A stretch of 64,000 nucleotides of DNA from Candidatus Methanomethylophilaceae archaeon (GTDB lineage Archaea > Thermoplasmatota > Thermoplasmata > Methanomassiliicoccales > Methanomethylophilaceae), in contig JAFWTC010000063.1 in NCBI GenBank assembly GCA_017519045.1, positions 1 to 64,000 of the forward strand, given 5' to 3'. The notes beneath the pieces are model-generated. The model made no database searches. It saw only the letters and a program-made list of their open reading frames with translations, and was not told the origin of the DNA. Shown piece by piece: positions 9,225 through 17,978 of the stretch (within the stretch, counting starts at the first letter, position 1; every line of letters begins with the position of its first letter). Position numbers and translations under genes: made by a program.

Positions 9225-12200
9225 TCACTTGCCCCTGCCTCTTAGGAACAGCGCGGCGCCCAGGATGGCTACGAGGGCGGCTATCCCTATCCCCGCATAC
9301 AGGAGGAGGTTGCCGGACGAGCCTCCCTGGGGCTTATCCTCGACGGTGACGTCGCAGTAGGCCTTCAGAGCCTTGTCGACGGACACGGCGGTTATCGTCG
9401 CCTTGCCGGAGGATACGGCCTTCACGTTCCCGTCCTGGTCTACCGTGGCGACGCTCGGGTCGCTGGTCATCCAGTCGACCTCCTTGAGGCTAGCGTTGTC
9501 GGGGATGATCGTGGCCTTGAGCTTCTGCGATCCCCCTGCCTCCAGGGTGATCCTGTTCTTGTCCAGGGTTATCCCGGTGACAGGGACGTCCTCGCCGAGG
9601 ACCGCTACGCTGCATGTGGCCTTGAAGCCCCCGTCGACCGATATGGCGGTTATCGTCGCCTTTCCGGGGGATACCGCTTTCACGTTCCCGTCCTGGTCGA
9701 CCGTGGCGACGCTCGGGTCGCTGGTCATCCAGTCGACCTCCTTCAAGCCTGCGTCGGACGGGTACAGGGTCGGAATCAGCTTGCTTGTGCCCCCTGCGCT
9801 CAAGGTCAGGGAGCTGCTGCTCAGGGAGATGCCGGTAACCGGCTTGTCGGACTCCTTCACCGTCACTATGCAGTTCGCTTTCACGTATCCTCCTCCGGTC
9901 GAGGCTGAGATGGTGGCTGTCCCCTTGGACACGGCCTTCACGTTACCGTCCTGATCGACCGTGGCGACGTTGGTGTTGCTGGACTTCCAAGCCACGGTGT
10001 CTGTTGAATTGGAAGGCGTCAGGGCGGCTGTTAGCCGTATCGACTCTCCCTCGCACAGGGTGGCGGCCGTCTGGCTGAGCTTGACGTTCGTCGCGGGGAC
10101 CGACTCCGAGACGACATTCACATTGCATGTCGCGGTCTTGGATCCGTCGTGGGTGGTGACGGTCACGGTCGCGCTTCCTGCGGATACTGCCGTGACCTTG
10201 CCGTGCTGGTCGACCTTGGCTACCGAGGGGTTGCTGGACTTCCACGATACGGACTGGTCGGTGGCGTCGGAAGGGTGCACGGCCGCTTCCAACGTGCGCG
10301 CTCCGCCCACATGCATCTCCATGAATGTGCTGCTGAGGGACACGCTGGTGACAGGCACGGTGGAGGGTCCGGTCACCGTTATGGAACAAGTGTCGGTGTA
10401 TCCGCCGTCGTTCGTCTTGACGGTGATGACGGCGTTGCCGATTCCTACGGCCTTGACGACACCGTTGCTGACCGTAGCCACGCTCGTGTTGTTGCTCGAC
10501 CAGGTCACGCCCTTGTTGGTGGCGTTGGCGGGCTTCACGGTCGCGGTCAGGGTCAGGCTCCCGCCCTTGCTGAGGCCGGCTTCGTCCTTGTCGAGATCGA
10601 CTCCGGTCGCCGGGACGTCGGTCGAGGGCGCCTTGTAGTCGGAGGCGTAGACTGCCGGGTATACGATGTCGTTGACGACGCGTCCCTGCATGGCCGCGCT
10701 CCCTCTGAGGAAGTAGCTGTTCGTGTTGCCGGTGTCGTCCCAGGTGGCGTCGACGAAGTACCAGTTCCCGTCTTCCATCTGTACGAAGTTCCATGCGTGG
10801 CCGACCTCGTCGCCCGCATGCGCATGCCCGGCCACGTAGACGCAGGGGATGTCATGGATGTCGCAGAGCATCTGGAAGGCGGCGGCGTAGGATTCGCACA
10901 CGCCCCTGTGGTCTCCGATGATCGCGTTGTAGATGCAGTGGTACTTGTGGGTGGTCGTGTCGGCGTAGTTGTAGGTGATGAGGTCGCAGACATAGTCGTG
11001 TATGCTCTTCACCTGGGCGTATCTGGACGAGCCGTCTATCTTCAAGTTGCGGAGGGCGGAGACGGTCTTGTCGTAGCTGCTCCTGTCGAAGCTGTCGCCT
11101 TTGCCGACCTCGATCGTGTCCATCCCCTGGCCTATGTTCACGCTCCCCATGAAGTCGTACCCGTCGTCGGCGTCCCACACTTGGCGGTAGTCCTTCTTCA
11201 GGGAGTCGTAGACTCTGTCCATTGTGGTGATGGCGTACGATATCCGCTCGTCCTCCGACATGCCGTCCGGCAGCTTCACCGTGGATTCGGTTTTATACAA
11301 TATGGCGGCGACGACGGCGTCGTAGAGCTTCTTCTCCACGGCGTTCAGCTCGCTGTAGTCCGGAAGGCCGTCGTACTCGAGGGTCGTCGTCCTGGCCTTG
11401 GCTGGGACTGACGGGGACATGGACACCGGGCATCCGTAGAAGGAGCCATCCCCGAAGCTCTTGACGGAGCCGAGGGAGCCCGCGTCGGCAAGCGCCATGC
11501 ATCCGTAGAACGCCATGTCGTCTACGTACATGACGGTGCTGGGCAGGTTCACGGTTTTAAGGGCGGAGCACCAGTAGAACGCCTTCTCGCCTATCGTGTC
11601 CACGGACTTCCCGAGCTTCACGGACGTGAGGGCAAGGCATCCGTAGAACATCTCGTTCGCCACGTCCTTCACGGAGCCGCCGAGCGTGGCCGTCGCAAGG
11701 TCATTGCACCTGCTGAAGGCCCCCTCTCCGATGATGGTGACATTGTCGGGTACGGTCACGGACTTGAGCCCGCTCTCGGCGAACGCCTTCTCGCCTATCG
11801 TGTTCACGGACGAGGGGATGGTCACGTTCCTTAGGCTCAGGCATCCGAAGAACGCGTCGTCCCCTATGGTCTTGACCGAGGCGGGGATCGAGACGGAGGT
11901 CATGGACGTGCAGCCTTCGAAGGTTCCGTCCTCGACGATCGTTATCCCGTTGGGGATGGACACGGATTTGATGGACCAGCATCCGCAGAATGCTTCCTCC
12001 CCGATGGATTTGACCGAGGACGGCAGGGTGATGCTTTGCAGGCTGGAGCATCCGTAGAATGCCTTGTCCCCTATGCTCGTGACGCTGCCGGGGATGCTGA
12101 CGGAGTCTATCCAGGTTTCGTAGAACGCCCTGTCCCCTATGTGGGTGACCCCGTTTCCGATCGTCACCTTGCTGATCATGAACGATCCCGCCCAAGGGGC

Positions 12201-12449
12201 GGCGTCTTTCGAGGTGTAGTCGTACATGGCGCCTGTGCCGGTGATCTTCAGCGTCTCGAAGTCTACTATCTCGTAGCTGACGTTATTCCCGCATTTTCCG
12301 GATTCAGCATCGGACTGGTCCGACATCGCCGGAATCAGGGCCAGAACGGAAATCGCTAGCACGAGCAGGACCATCGTTCTCCAGACGGGGGAATTCCAGT
12401 GCCGGAGAACGCGGTTTGTGCTGTCGTCGGTTCTGTTCATTTTGATCAT
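9225..12449 (-). CDS. Large surface protein: leucine-rich repeats, transglutaminase-like domain, five Ig-like domains
   Basis: The product has a signal/anchor helix (about residues 22-45), then about ten BspA-type leucine-rich repeats (IGDKAFYGCSSL units, about 60-350). A transglutaminase-like domain has its Cys in GVCESYAAAF, His in VGHAWNFV and Asp in FVDATWDD. Five bacterial-Ig-like (Big_2) domains of about 84 residues and a C-terminal membrane helix followed by RGRGK complete it. The protein is probably exported, held in the membrane by its tail, and used for cell-surface contact or peptide crosslinking; its substrate is unknown. I chose the ATG at 12449 because a TATA-like TAATAAAA near 12490 would place transcription start inside the longer version. 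BspA-like proteins are frequent in gut-associated methanogens. Confidence 0.85.
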   Translation of the reverse strand: MIKMNRTDDSTNRVLRHWNSPVWRTMVLLVLAISVLALIPAMSDQSDAESGKCGNNVSYEIVDFETLKITGTGAMYDYTSKDAAPWAGSFMISKVTIGNGVTHIGDRAFYETWIDSVSIPGSVTSIGDKAFYGCSSLQSITLPSSVKSIGEEAFCGCWSIKSVSIPNGITIVEDGTFEGCTSMTSVSIPASVKTIGDDAFFGCLSLRNVTIPSSVNTIGEKAFAESGLKSVTVPDNVTIIGEGAFSRCNDLATATLGGSVKDVANEMFYGCLALTSVKLGKSVDTIGEKAFYWCSALKTVNLPSTVMYVDDMAFYGCMALADAGSLGSVKSFGDGSFYGCPVSMSPSVPAKARTTTLEYDGLPDYSELNAVEKKLYDAVVAAILYKTESTVKLPDGMSEDERISYAITTMDRVYDSLKKDYRQVWDADDGYDFMGSVNIGQGMDTIEVGKGDSFDRSSYDKTVSALRNLKIDGSSRYAQVKSIHDYVCDLITYNYADTTTHKYHCIYNAIIGDHRGVCESYAAAFQMLCDIHDIPCVYVAGHAHAGDEVGHAWNFVQMEDGNWYFVDATWDDTGNTNSYFLRGSAAMQGRVVNDIVYPAVYASDYKAPSTDVPATGVDLDKDEAGLSKGGSLTLTATVKPANATNKGVTWSSNNTSVATVSNGVVKAVGIGNAVITVKTNDGGYTDTCSITVTGPSTVPVTSVSLSSTFMEMHVGGARTLEAAVHPSDATDQSVSWKSSNPSVAKVDQHGKVTAVSAGSATVTVTTHDGSKTATCNVNVVSESVPATNVKLSQTAATLCEGESIRLTAALTPSNSTDTVAWKSSNTNVATVDQDGNVKAVSKGTATISASTGGGYVKANCIVTVKESDKPVTGISLSSSSLTLSAGGTSKLIPTLYPSDAGLKEVDWMTSDPSVATVDQDGNVKAVSPGKATITAISVDGGFKATCSVAVLGEDVPVTGITLDKNRITLEAGGSQKLKATIIPDNASLKEVDWMTSDPSVATVDQDGNVKAVSSGKATITAVSVDKALKAYCDVTVEDKPQGGSSGNLLLYAGIGIAALVAILGAALFLRGRGK
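9391..9743. repeat. Near-identical 95-bp repeats within the Ig-like domain region
   Basis: Bases 9391-9485 and 9649-9743 match at nearly every position with a 258-bp offset, equal to 86 codons or one Ig-like domain. The last two domains therefore arose by a recent in-frame duplication or gene conversion. Confidence 0.85.
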
Positions 12450-12719
12450 CGAAAGAAATGGTTCTGATATTGTAATCAATCTGGGTTTTATTACTTGTTT
12501 CTTCGATTATAACGAATCCGGAACGTGGTACGGAGTCTGGTTTTAGCTTTGTTCGATATCCTTCGCAATCGTTGTCAAAGCGCATCGTGTCGAGAATGCC
12601 GCGGCCTGATGTCCGGGAGGGGCATGCCGGCGGCAGGGTCGCGAGCGGAAGGAAGCTTTCCTTCTGAAAACAGCGCGAAGAGACGGAACGGATAAATCCG
12701 GACTCCCGGATTCCCAGGC

Positions 12720-13853
12720 ATGAGCAGCCTCCGCGGCCTTCTTGCCGAATTCGCATCGAAATACCCGGCAGCCAGGAAAGAGAGCCTGAAGGGCCATCCG
12801 GTCGCCGACCTCATGAGGAGATCCATCGCAGGCGAGATTTCCGCCATGGGCGTCTTCGGCGACGGCTACATGGTCCGTGGGAGCGTCGGCAAAGGGGGGT
12901 GGGCCGAGATACCCTGGGCCGCCGTTTTCGACCTCGACGAGACGGACACGTTACATCACGGGCTCTTCGTCATCTTCATCTTTTCGGCTGACATGGAATC
13001 GTTGTTCCTCTGTCTGGACCAGGGCAGCGTGACGTATTTCGACTCGCATGGCAGAACGGAGACCAACAGGCACCTGGAAGAGAACTCCGCCGCTCTGATC
13101 GAGGATCTGGATACGGAGGGTTTCGACACCGGCCGCATAGACCTGAAGGCCACCAGCAGCGTCGGGAGGTTCCTCGAGATCGGATGCGTCTGCAGCCGGA
13201 GGTACGATGTGAGGGAGCTTCCGTCCGAGGATAAGCTTAGGGCGGACTTATCCGATTTCAAGAACCTGTACTCAAGGGCGATGGAGGCGGAGCGCAGGCT
13301 CGGCCTGGACATGGCCATACCGGGCAAGCGAACCGTAGTGCCGGTCGGATTCTTCAGGGAGAGGGACGCCGTAGCCGTCGCCAGGGCGGTCGTGGGAATG
13401 TTCCTGTGCCGCAGAATGCCCGACGGGACCGTCCTCAGAAGGCGCATCACCGAGACCGAGGCATATACCGGGGAGGACGACACCGCCGCGCACGCCCGCT
13501 TCGGCCACACCGAGCGGAACAGGGTCCTCTACGAGGACGGCGGCAGGGCCTACGTCTATCGCTGCCACATGTTTTGGCTGCTGAACCTGACCGCCGGCGG
13601 AGAGGGAGATCCTCAATGCGTCCTGGTGAGAGGGGTCGAAGGGGCGGAGGGCCCCGGCAGAGCGTCCAAGCTGATGGGGTTCGGCAAGGAGATGTACGGA
13701 GACCTCCTGGACGAGGAGCACGGGCTGTGGCTGGAGGACGACGGCCGGCATCCGGAGATCGCGTCCGGCCCCAGGGTGGGAGTCCCTTACGCATCGGAAG
13801 CAGACAGGGAGGCTCCGTTGAACTTCAGGCGCAGGCCGCGACGGGAATCGTGA
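12720..13853 (+). CDS. Fusion of an McrB-type N-terminal domain (DUF3578) with an alkyladenine-type DNA glycosylase
   Basis: Residues about 5-190 resemble the DUF3578/MrcB_N domain that recognises modified DNA in some McrB proteins. The diagnostic part reads RGSVGKGGWAEIPW, then a GLFVIFIFSADM strand and LDQGSVTYF. Residues about 200-377 are a 3-methyladenine (AAG/MPG) glycosylase. RITETEAYTGEDD contains the catalytic Glu and intercalating Tyr, DTAAHA the active-site His, LLNLTAGG the Asn and LVRGVEG the Arg, and PRVGVPYASE is the usual C-terminal motif. This architecture suggests a glycosylase aimed at modified, possibly phage, DNA. A GATAAATC box about 25 nt before the ATG implies a leaderless transcript. 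No partner gene is adjacent, but an McrBC-like island starts about 4 kb further on. Confidence 0.75.
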   Translation: MSSLRGLLAEFASKYPAARKESLKGHPVADLMRRSIAGEISAMGVFGDGYMVRGSVGKGGWAEIPWAAVFDLDETDTLHHGLFVIFIFSADMESLFLCLDQGSVTYFDSHGRTETNRHLEENSAALIEDLDTEGFDTGRIDLKATSSVGRFLEIGCVCSRRYDVRELPSEDKLRADLSDFKNLYSRAMEAERRLGLDMAIPGKRTVVPVGFFRERDAVAVARAVVGMFLCRRMPDGTVLRRRITETEAYTGEDDTAAHARFGHTERNRVLYEDGGRAYVYRCHMFWLLNLTAGGEGDPQCVLVRGVEGAEGPGRASKLMGFGKEMYGDLLDEEHGLWLEDDGRHPEIASGPRVGVPYASEADREAPLNFRRRPRRES

Positions 13854-13858
13854 CAGTC

Positions 13859-15277
13859 TCAATCGTCCCACTCGGTCACTCCGGAGGAGTCCGAGAGGGC
13901 GCTCTTGTGGAATACCGGGTCTTTGACTCCGGCGGCCTTCTGGGCGCGGTAGTCCTTGTACGCCTCCAGGGCATGCTTCCCGAGCTTGAACATGACGAAG
14001 CAGTTGACGGTCCCGCAGATGGCCAGGAGGACGTCCATGATGGCGTACAGGCCGTCGGATCCGAAGTAGGCTGACAGGAACACCACCGCCAAGGTCAGCG
14101 CCATTAGGCCGATCCTGGCCTTCCTGTCCTTGGTGATGAACTTCAGGTTGTTCTCGCCGATCACGTAGTCGCCCATGAAGCTGGTTATCGCGAACAGGAA
14201 CATGAAGAAGAAGACCAGAGTAGGGGCGGCTCCGCCGAGGGTGGTCCCCATGACGTGCTCCAGCAGCGGCATGGACTCGTCGATCCCAGTGGCCACCAGC
14301 GCGTCGTAGTCGGTGAAGAAGCCCAGGACCATCAGGGCGGTCATGGTGCTTATGATCGTGTCGAACAAGACTCCCAGGGACTGGGAGAGGCCCTGCTTCA
14401 CGGGATGCGGGACGTCCGCAGAGGAGGAGATGTTGGTGACCGTCCCCTCTCCGGCCTCGTTGGACCAGATTCCCCTTCTCATGGCGATCGTGAGCATGGC
14501 TCCGACGCCTCCTCCGACGGTAGCTGGGATGCTGAACGCGCAGCGGAATATCGAGGCGACTGCCTCCGGGATCCCGGCGTAGTTCATCAGCATCACCGTC
14601 AGGCAGATGATTATCCACAATATCGCCATGATCGGGACCACGAGGGCGGAGGCTTTGGCCACGCGCCTGAAGCCTCCGGTGATGACCAGGACGGCTATGA
14701 CGCAGAGGATGAAGGCTATGACCAGGTTGCTGTACTCGAAGTCGTAGGCGCCGCTGAACGACGTGGATATGGTGGATATCTCGGAGAGGACGTATCCGCC
14801 GATGTAGACCGCGATCATCAGGACGGCGATCAGCATCCCGAACCTCTTGGAGTTCAGGCCTTTGGCGACGTTGTGGGCCGGGCCGCCGATGAAGTCGCCG
14901 TTGTCCGCGCGGCTCTTGAAGATCTGACCGACGGTGGTCTCGACGAAGCTGGTTGCTCCGCCGAGGGTGGCGAACACCCACATCCAGAATATGGCTCCGG
15001 GGCCCCCCATCAGGATCGCGGTGATAGGTCCTGCTATGTTCCCGATTCCTATGCGGTTCCCCATGCTCATGCAGAAGACCTGGAACGAGGACACCCCGTC
15101 CTTCCCGGTCTTCTCCATGGAGAAGGTCGCCCTGCACATCTCCGGGAGGTTCGTTATCTGCAGCCCCTTGAACTTTATCGTCGAGTAGATTCCAAGACAG
15201 ATTATCAGGGCGAACGGGACGTACCAGAGGTAGTCGTCGAACTCCCACACGGCATCCATAAGCGATTCGAATGACAT
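13859..15277 (-). CDS. Alanine/glycine:cation symporter, AGCS family
   Basis: This 472-residue integral membrane protein has about ten to eleven transmembrane helices and the conserved AGCS segments GNRIGIGNIAGPITAI, SNEAGEGTVTNISS and FAITSFMGDYVIGENN. Members take up alanine, glycine or related amino acids with sodium. The family-typical start is the ATG at 15277 (MSFESLMDAV). The 21 codons upstream are Arg/Ser-rich and not conserved-looking. The gene is convergent with the glycosylase fusion, with a gap of only 5 bp. Confidence 0.9.
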   Translation of the reverse strand: MSFESLMDAVWEFDDYLWYVPFALIICLGIYSTIKFKGLQITNLPEMCRATFSMEKTGKDGVSSFQVFCMSMGNRIGIGNIAGPITAILMGGPGAIFWMWVFATLGGATSFVETTVGQIFKSRADNGDFIGGPAHNVAKGLNSKRFGMLIAVLMIAVYIGGYVLSEISTISTSFSGAYDFEYSNLVIAFILCVIAVLVITGGFRRVAKASALVVPIMAILWIIICLTVMLMNYAGIPEAVASIFRCAFSIPATVGGGVGAMLTIAMRRGIWSNEAGEGTVTNISSSADVPHPVKQGLSQSLGVLFDTIISTMTALMVLGFFTDYDALVATGIDESMPLLEHVMGTTLGGAAPTLVFFFMFLFAITSFMGDYVIGENNLKFITKDRKARIGLMALTLAVVFLSAYFGSDGLYAIMDVLLAICGTVNCFVMFKLGKHALEAYKDYRAQKAAGVKDPVFHKSALSDSSGVTEWDD

Positions 15278-15376
15278 GGTTCGGCTCCGTCGGGATGACG
15301 AACGCCGTGCGTAGTATTTGCTAAGTTTCTTAAAAAACAACAGGAGTCCGGAAAGGAAGGCGAGGCCGAGGGAGAT

Positions 15377-15432
15377 TGCTAACCCTCGTTTTGGTGCTCG
15401 GAACGGGGTATGCTAACCCTCGTTTTGGTGCT
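15377..15432. repeat. Two 22-bp direct repeats before the DUF4143 ATPase gene
   Basis: Positions 15377-15398 and 15411-15432 are identical (each starts TGCTAACCCTCG and ends TTTTGGTGCT), a 34-bp period. The second copy runs directly into TTATTTTAATA, a likely TATA element for the ATPase gene, so the repeats may be regulator sites. Confidence 0.8.
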
Positions 15433-15463
15433 TATTTTAATACTGGCAATCCGATGTCCATCC

Positions 15464-16816
15464 ATGGCGTCTTCGGCTGGAATCTTCAAGAGAAAAATCT
15501 ACGACGACTTGCTGTCATGGAAAAGGGACTATTCCGACAGATATGCCGTCATGGTCGAAGGTGCCAGGCGCGTGGGGAAAAGCACGGTGGTCGAAGAGTT
15601 CGCCAAGAGAGAATTCAAATCATACATCCTCATCGACTTCGGGAACGCCAGCGATTTCGTCAAGGGCCTCTTCAAGCGCTATCCGAACGATCTGGACAGA
15701 TTCTTCCTCCTTCTCGCCTCCGATTATAACGTGAATCTGGTCGAGCACGAGAGCGTAATCATATTCGATGAGGTCCAGCTGTACCCGCTGGCCTATCAGA
15801 TGGTGAAATACCTGGTCAAGGATGGCAGATACCCTGTCATCGAGACCGGATCGATGGTCACCCTCAAAATGAAGACCCGGGTGCTAATACCGTCGGAGGA
15901 GATCACCCTGAGAATGAATCCTATGGATTTCGAGGAGTTCCAATGGGCGCTCGGAAGGGAGGGGAGCCTGAACCTCTGCAGGGATGCGTTCGAGAGGATG
16001 GAGGCGTTGGACAACGGGGTCCACAAGCGTCTCATGGACGACTTCACCACGTATATGCTGGTCGGGGGAATGCCTCAGGCGGTGTCCGAGCTCATATCGT
16101 CCAACGACTTCATCAAGGTCGAGAAGGCAAAGGAGACGATACTGGACCTCTATCGCAACGACGTGATGAGGGAGGACGACCCGATTCTCGCATCCATGTA
16201 TTCCAGCCTTCCGTCTCAGCTGAACAGGACCCGCAAGGTGTTCTCGCCAGGGGTGGTGAAGAAAGGGACCAAGAGCAGGACGTACATCAGAAGGGCGTCG
16301 TGGCTGAAGGAGTCCGGGCTGGTCAACCCCTGCATCCTCTGCACCGATCCCGACCCCGCCTTGGACCAGTTCGAGGACGTGTCGGCGTTCAAGCCGTATC
16401 TGGTCGACACGGGGCTCCTCCTCACGATGTGCATCAGGTCCAACATGGCGGACAGGCAGGAGATATACCGCGAGATCCTGGCCGGAAGGCTCGGGATGAA
16501 CAAGGGGATGTTCTTCGAGAACATGGTTGCCCAGACCCTCGTCGCCAACGGGGTACGCCTCCATTACTACATGTTCGAGGACTCCGGAAGGAAGTATGAG
16601 CTGGATTTCCTCATGGCGGACGGGAAGAGGCTGGTGCCGATCGAGGTCAAGTCGGGAAGGTCCGGATCCCATCCCTCGCTGGACGCGTTCATGGGCAGGA
16701 ACCGGAGGAGGGCCAAGGTCGGCTACGTCGTCCATTCCAAGAATCTGAGGGTCGAGGGCGACGTCGTCTACCTGCCGATCTATCTGCTTTGGCTGCTGGG
16801 CAGGCGTCCGGCCTGA
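15464..16816 (+). CDS. AAA-type ATPase with C-terminal DUF4143 (PD-(D/E)XK-like) domain
   Basis: The 450-residue protein has Walker A GARRVGKST near residue 33, Walker B-like VIIFDEVQL, and the DUF4143 tail with GMFFENMVAQTL, YELDFLMADG and PIEVKSG, the last a degenerate nuclease-like core. Such ATPases are numerous and mobile in archaea and bacteria. Their function is unclear, and links to defence or toxin-antitoxin behaviour are often suggested. I start at the ATG at 15464 (MASSAGIF). An ATG further upstream lies inside the direct-repeat promoter region and gives a hydrophobic, unlikely leader. Confidence 0.85.
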   Translation: MASSAGIFKRKIYDDLLSWKRDYSDRYAVMVEGARRVGKSTVVEEFAKREFKSYILIDFGNASDFVKGLFKRYPNDLDRFFLLLASDYNVNLVEHESVIIFDEVQLYPLAYQMVKYLVKDGRYPVIETGSMVTLKMKTRVLIPSEEITLRMNPMDFEEFQWALGREGSLNLCRDAFERMEALDNGVHKRLMDDFTTYMLVGGMPQAVSELISSNDFIKVEKAKETILDLYRNDVMREDDPILASMYSSLPSQLNRTRKVFSPGVVKKGTKSRTYIRRASWLKESGLVNPCILCTDPDPALDQFEDVSAFKPYLVDTGLLLTMCIRSNMADRQEIYREILAGRLGMNKGMFFENMVAQTLVANGVRLHYYMFEDSGRKYELDFLMADGKRLVPIEVKSGRSGSHPSLDAFMGRNRRRAKVGYVVHSKNLRVEGDVVYLPIYLLWLLGRRPA

Positions 16817-16851
16817 GGTCCCCATCTTGTGAATCGTGGAACTATAGTCTG

Positions 16852-17307
16852 TCACGAAGGGTTTGGAGGGTCCTTTTCGAGCATTTCCTTGACTATTTCC
16901 GCAGCGGATTCTACGTATCCAGGGCAGAGCTTGACGAAGAGCCCGTTCTCCCTGGCCTTTCTCCTTCCGTCATCGGTGTCGAGGTCGCAGTCCAGCAGGC
17001 TGTTGCAGATGTACGAGCCGTTGCGGCGCTCGAACTCGTCCAGGAACTCGGAAGCCTTCTGCTTCGCGGCCAAGCGGCGATCCATGTCCTTGGAGTCCGA
17101 ATTCCCGTATGCCAGTCCGAGCACCATCAGCGCCCCGGTGCACGCGCCGCACACGTCCCCCTTGTTCATTCCCGATCCGAAGCAGGCTCCTATGCGGAGG
17201 GCCTGGTCCTCGCTGACGCCGTATTTCTCGGAGAAGGCGGCGAAAACCGCCTGGGAGCACATGAAGCCGCTCCGGAACAGCTCGACGGCTTTGGAGACCT
17301 CGTCCAT
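16852..17307 (-). CDS. C_GCAxxG_C_C family redox protein
   Basis: The 151-residue protein shows the family hallmark: an early Cys (FMCSQAVFAAF), then GACFGSGM, DVCGACTGAL and a late C-x(n)-C pair (SLLDCDLD, KLCPGYV). The conserved cysteines are thought to bind a metal or act in thiol chemistry; the function is unproven. It is cytoplasmic. The gene is convergent with the ATPase gene and just downstream of the small gene at 17347 on the same strand. Confidence 0.85.
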   Translation of the reverse strand: MDEVSKAVELFRSGFMCSQAVFAAFSEKYGVSEDQALRIGACFGSGMNKGDVCGACTGALMVLGLAYGNSDSKDMDRRLAAKQKASEFLDEFERRNGSYICNSLLDCDLDTDDGRRKARENGLFVKLCPGYVESAAEIVKEMLEKDPPNPS

Positions 17308-17346
17308 TTGAATACCTGGCCCGTACTCTGCGGAAGGCGGATAAGA

Positions 17347-17847
17347 TTATCGGCGAAGCCTGTCCGAGAGGAACTCCAGGACTTCGTCGAAGAACGGCGC
17401 CGGGATCCGAATCTTCATCGCGGGCTTCACGGATTTGATTTTCACAGATATCGTCTCCTCGGCCTTCTCGGGAGCCAGCGACTCCACCCTGTCGTACGTG
17501 ACGTCGCACCCGGGCTCCATGTCACTGTCCATCCCGTGGCTCACCGCCGAAAGTTCTACCGCATCCCTCGCCAGCATCTTCATGAGGCTCGGGCCGGAGA
17601 TCTCCAGATCAAGACGCTCGTCGAAGGACGGCTCTCTCGAGCGGACTGAGTTCTCGGAGACGCAGAACAGCATCGTGCGCCTCCCGTCTAGATAAAGCCA
17701 GGCGTAGCCGTCCCTGAGGCGGACTAGGTCCTGGACGTTCTCCTTCCCGAAGGCCTTCCTGCAGTCCTCGAAGACCTCGTCGGCGGAGAGGTCCGATCCT
17801 CTCACGACTCCGGCGGGCCTGGGCTTCTCCTTCTTGAACAGAGCCAT
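17347..17847 (-). CDS. Hypothetical protein, 166 residues
   Basis: No family recognised. It starts at the ATG at 17847 (MALFKKEKP); the two codons before it begin with TTG. The sequence is charged, soluble, alpha/beta-like, with a basic C-terminus (DRLRR). GC content matches the backbone, so it marks the left, native side of the AT-rich island that begins just beyond its promoter. The upstream 60 bp contain the inverted repeat at 17910-17966. Confidence 0.6.
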   Translation of the reverse strand: MALFKKEKPRPAGVVRGSDLSADEVFEDCRKAFGKENVQDLVRLRDGYAWLYLDGRRTMLFCVSENSVRSREPSFDERLDLEISGPSLMKMLARDAVELSAVSHGMDSDMEPGCDVTYDRVESLAPEKAEETISVKIKSVKPAMKIRIPAPFFDEVLEFLSDRLRR

Positions 17848-17909
17848 GTGCAAAGATGGGTTTGGAGGTTATTATAGCTGGTCTCAGAGGATGCAGCGGA
17901 ACTGTCAAG

Positions 17910-17966
17910 TTGCAATCTGAGTAGCCAAGGTGTTGCAATGTGAGTAGTTGACTACTCAGATTGCAA
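17910..17966. repeat. Three copies of a 15-bp element, one inverted, at the edge of the AT-rich island
   Basis: TTGCAATCTGAGTAG (17910-17924) and TTGCAATGTGAGTAG (17933-17947) are direct copies. CTACTCAGATTGCAA (17952-17966) is the exact reverse complement of the first. The second and third can form a 15-pair hairpin with one mismatch and loop TTGA. It lies just after the 3' end of the restriction gene and before the next minus-strand gene. It could be a terminator, an operator or an island junction. Confidence 0.8.
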
Positions 17967-17978
17967 TTATCGGTATTG

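Noticed and set aside
9373-10638. Long plus-strand frames opposite the Ig-like domains, and the regular spacing as a possible CRISPR array
   Set aside because: The repeats are protein-domain repeats with 258-bp period and no short spacers; the opposite frames are shadows. No CRISPR array was found anywhere in the window.
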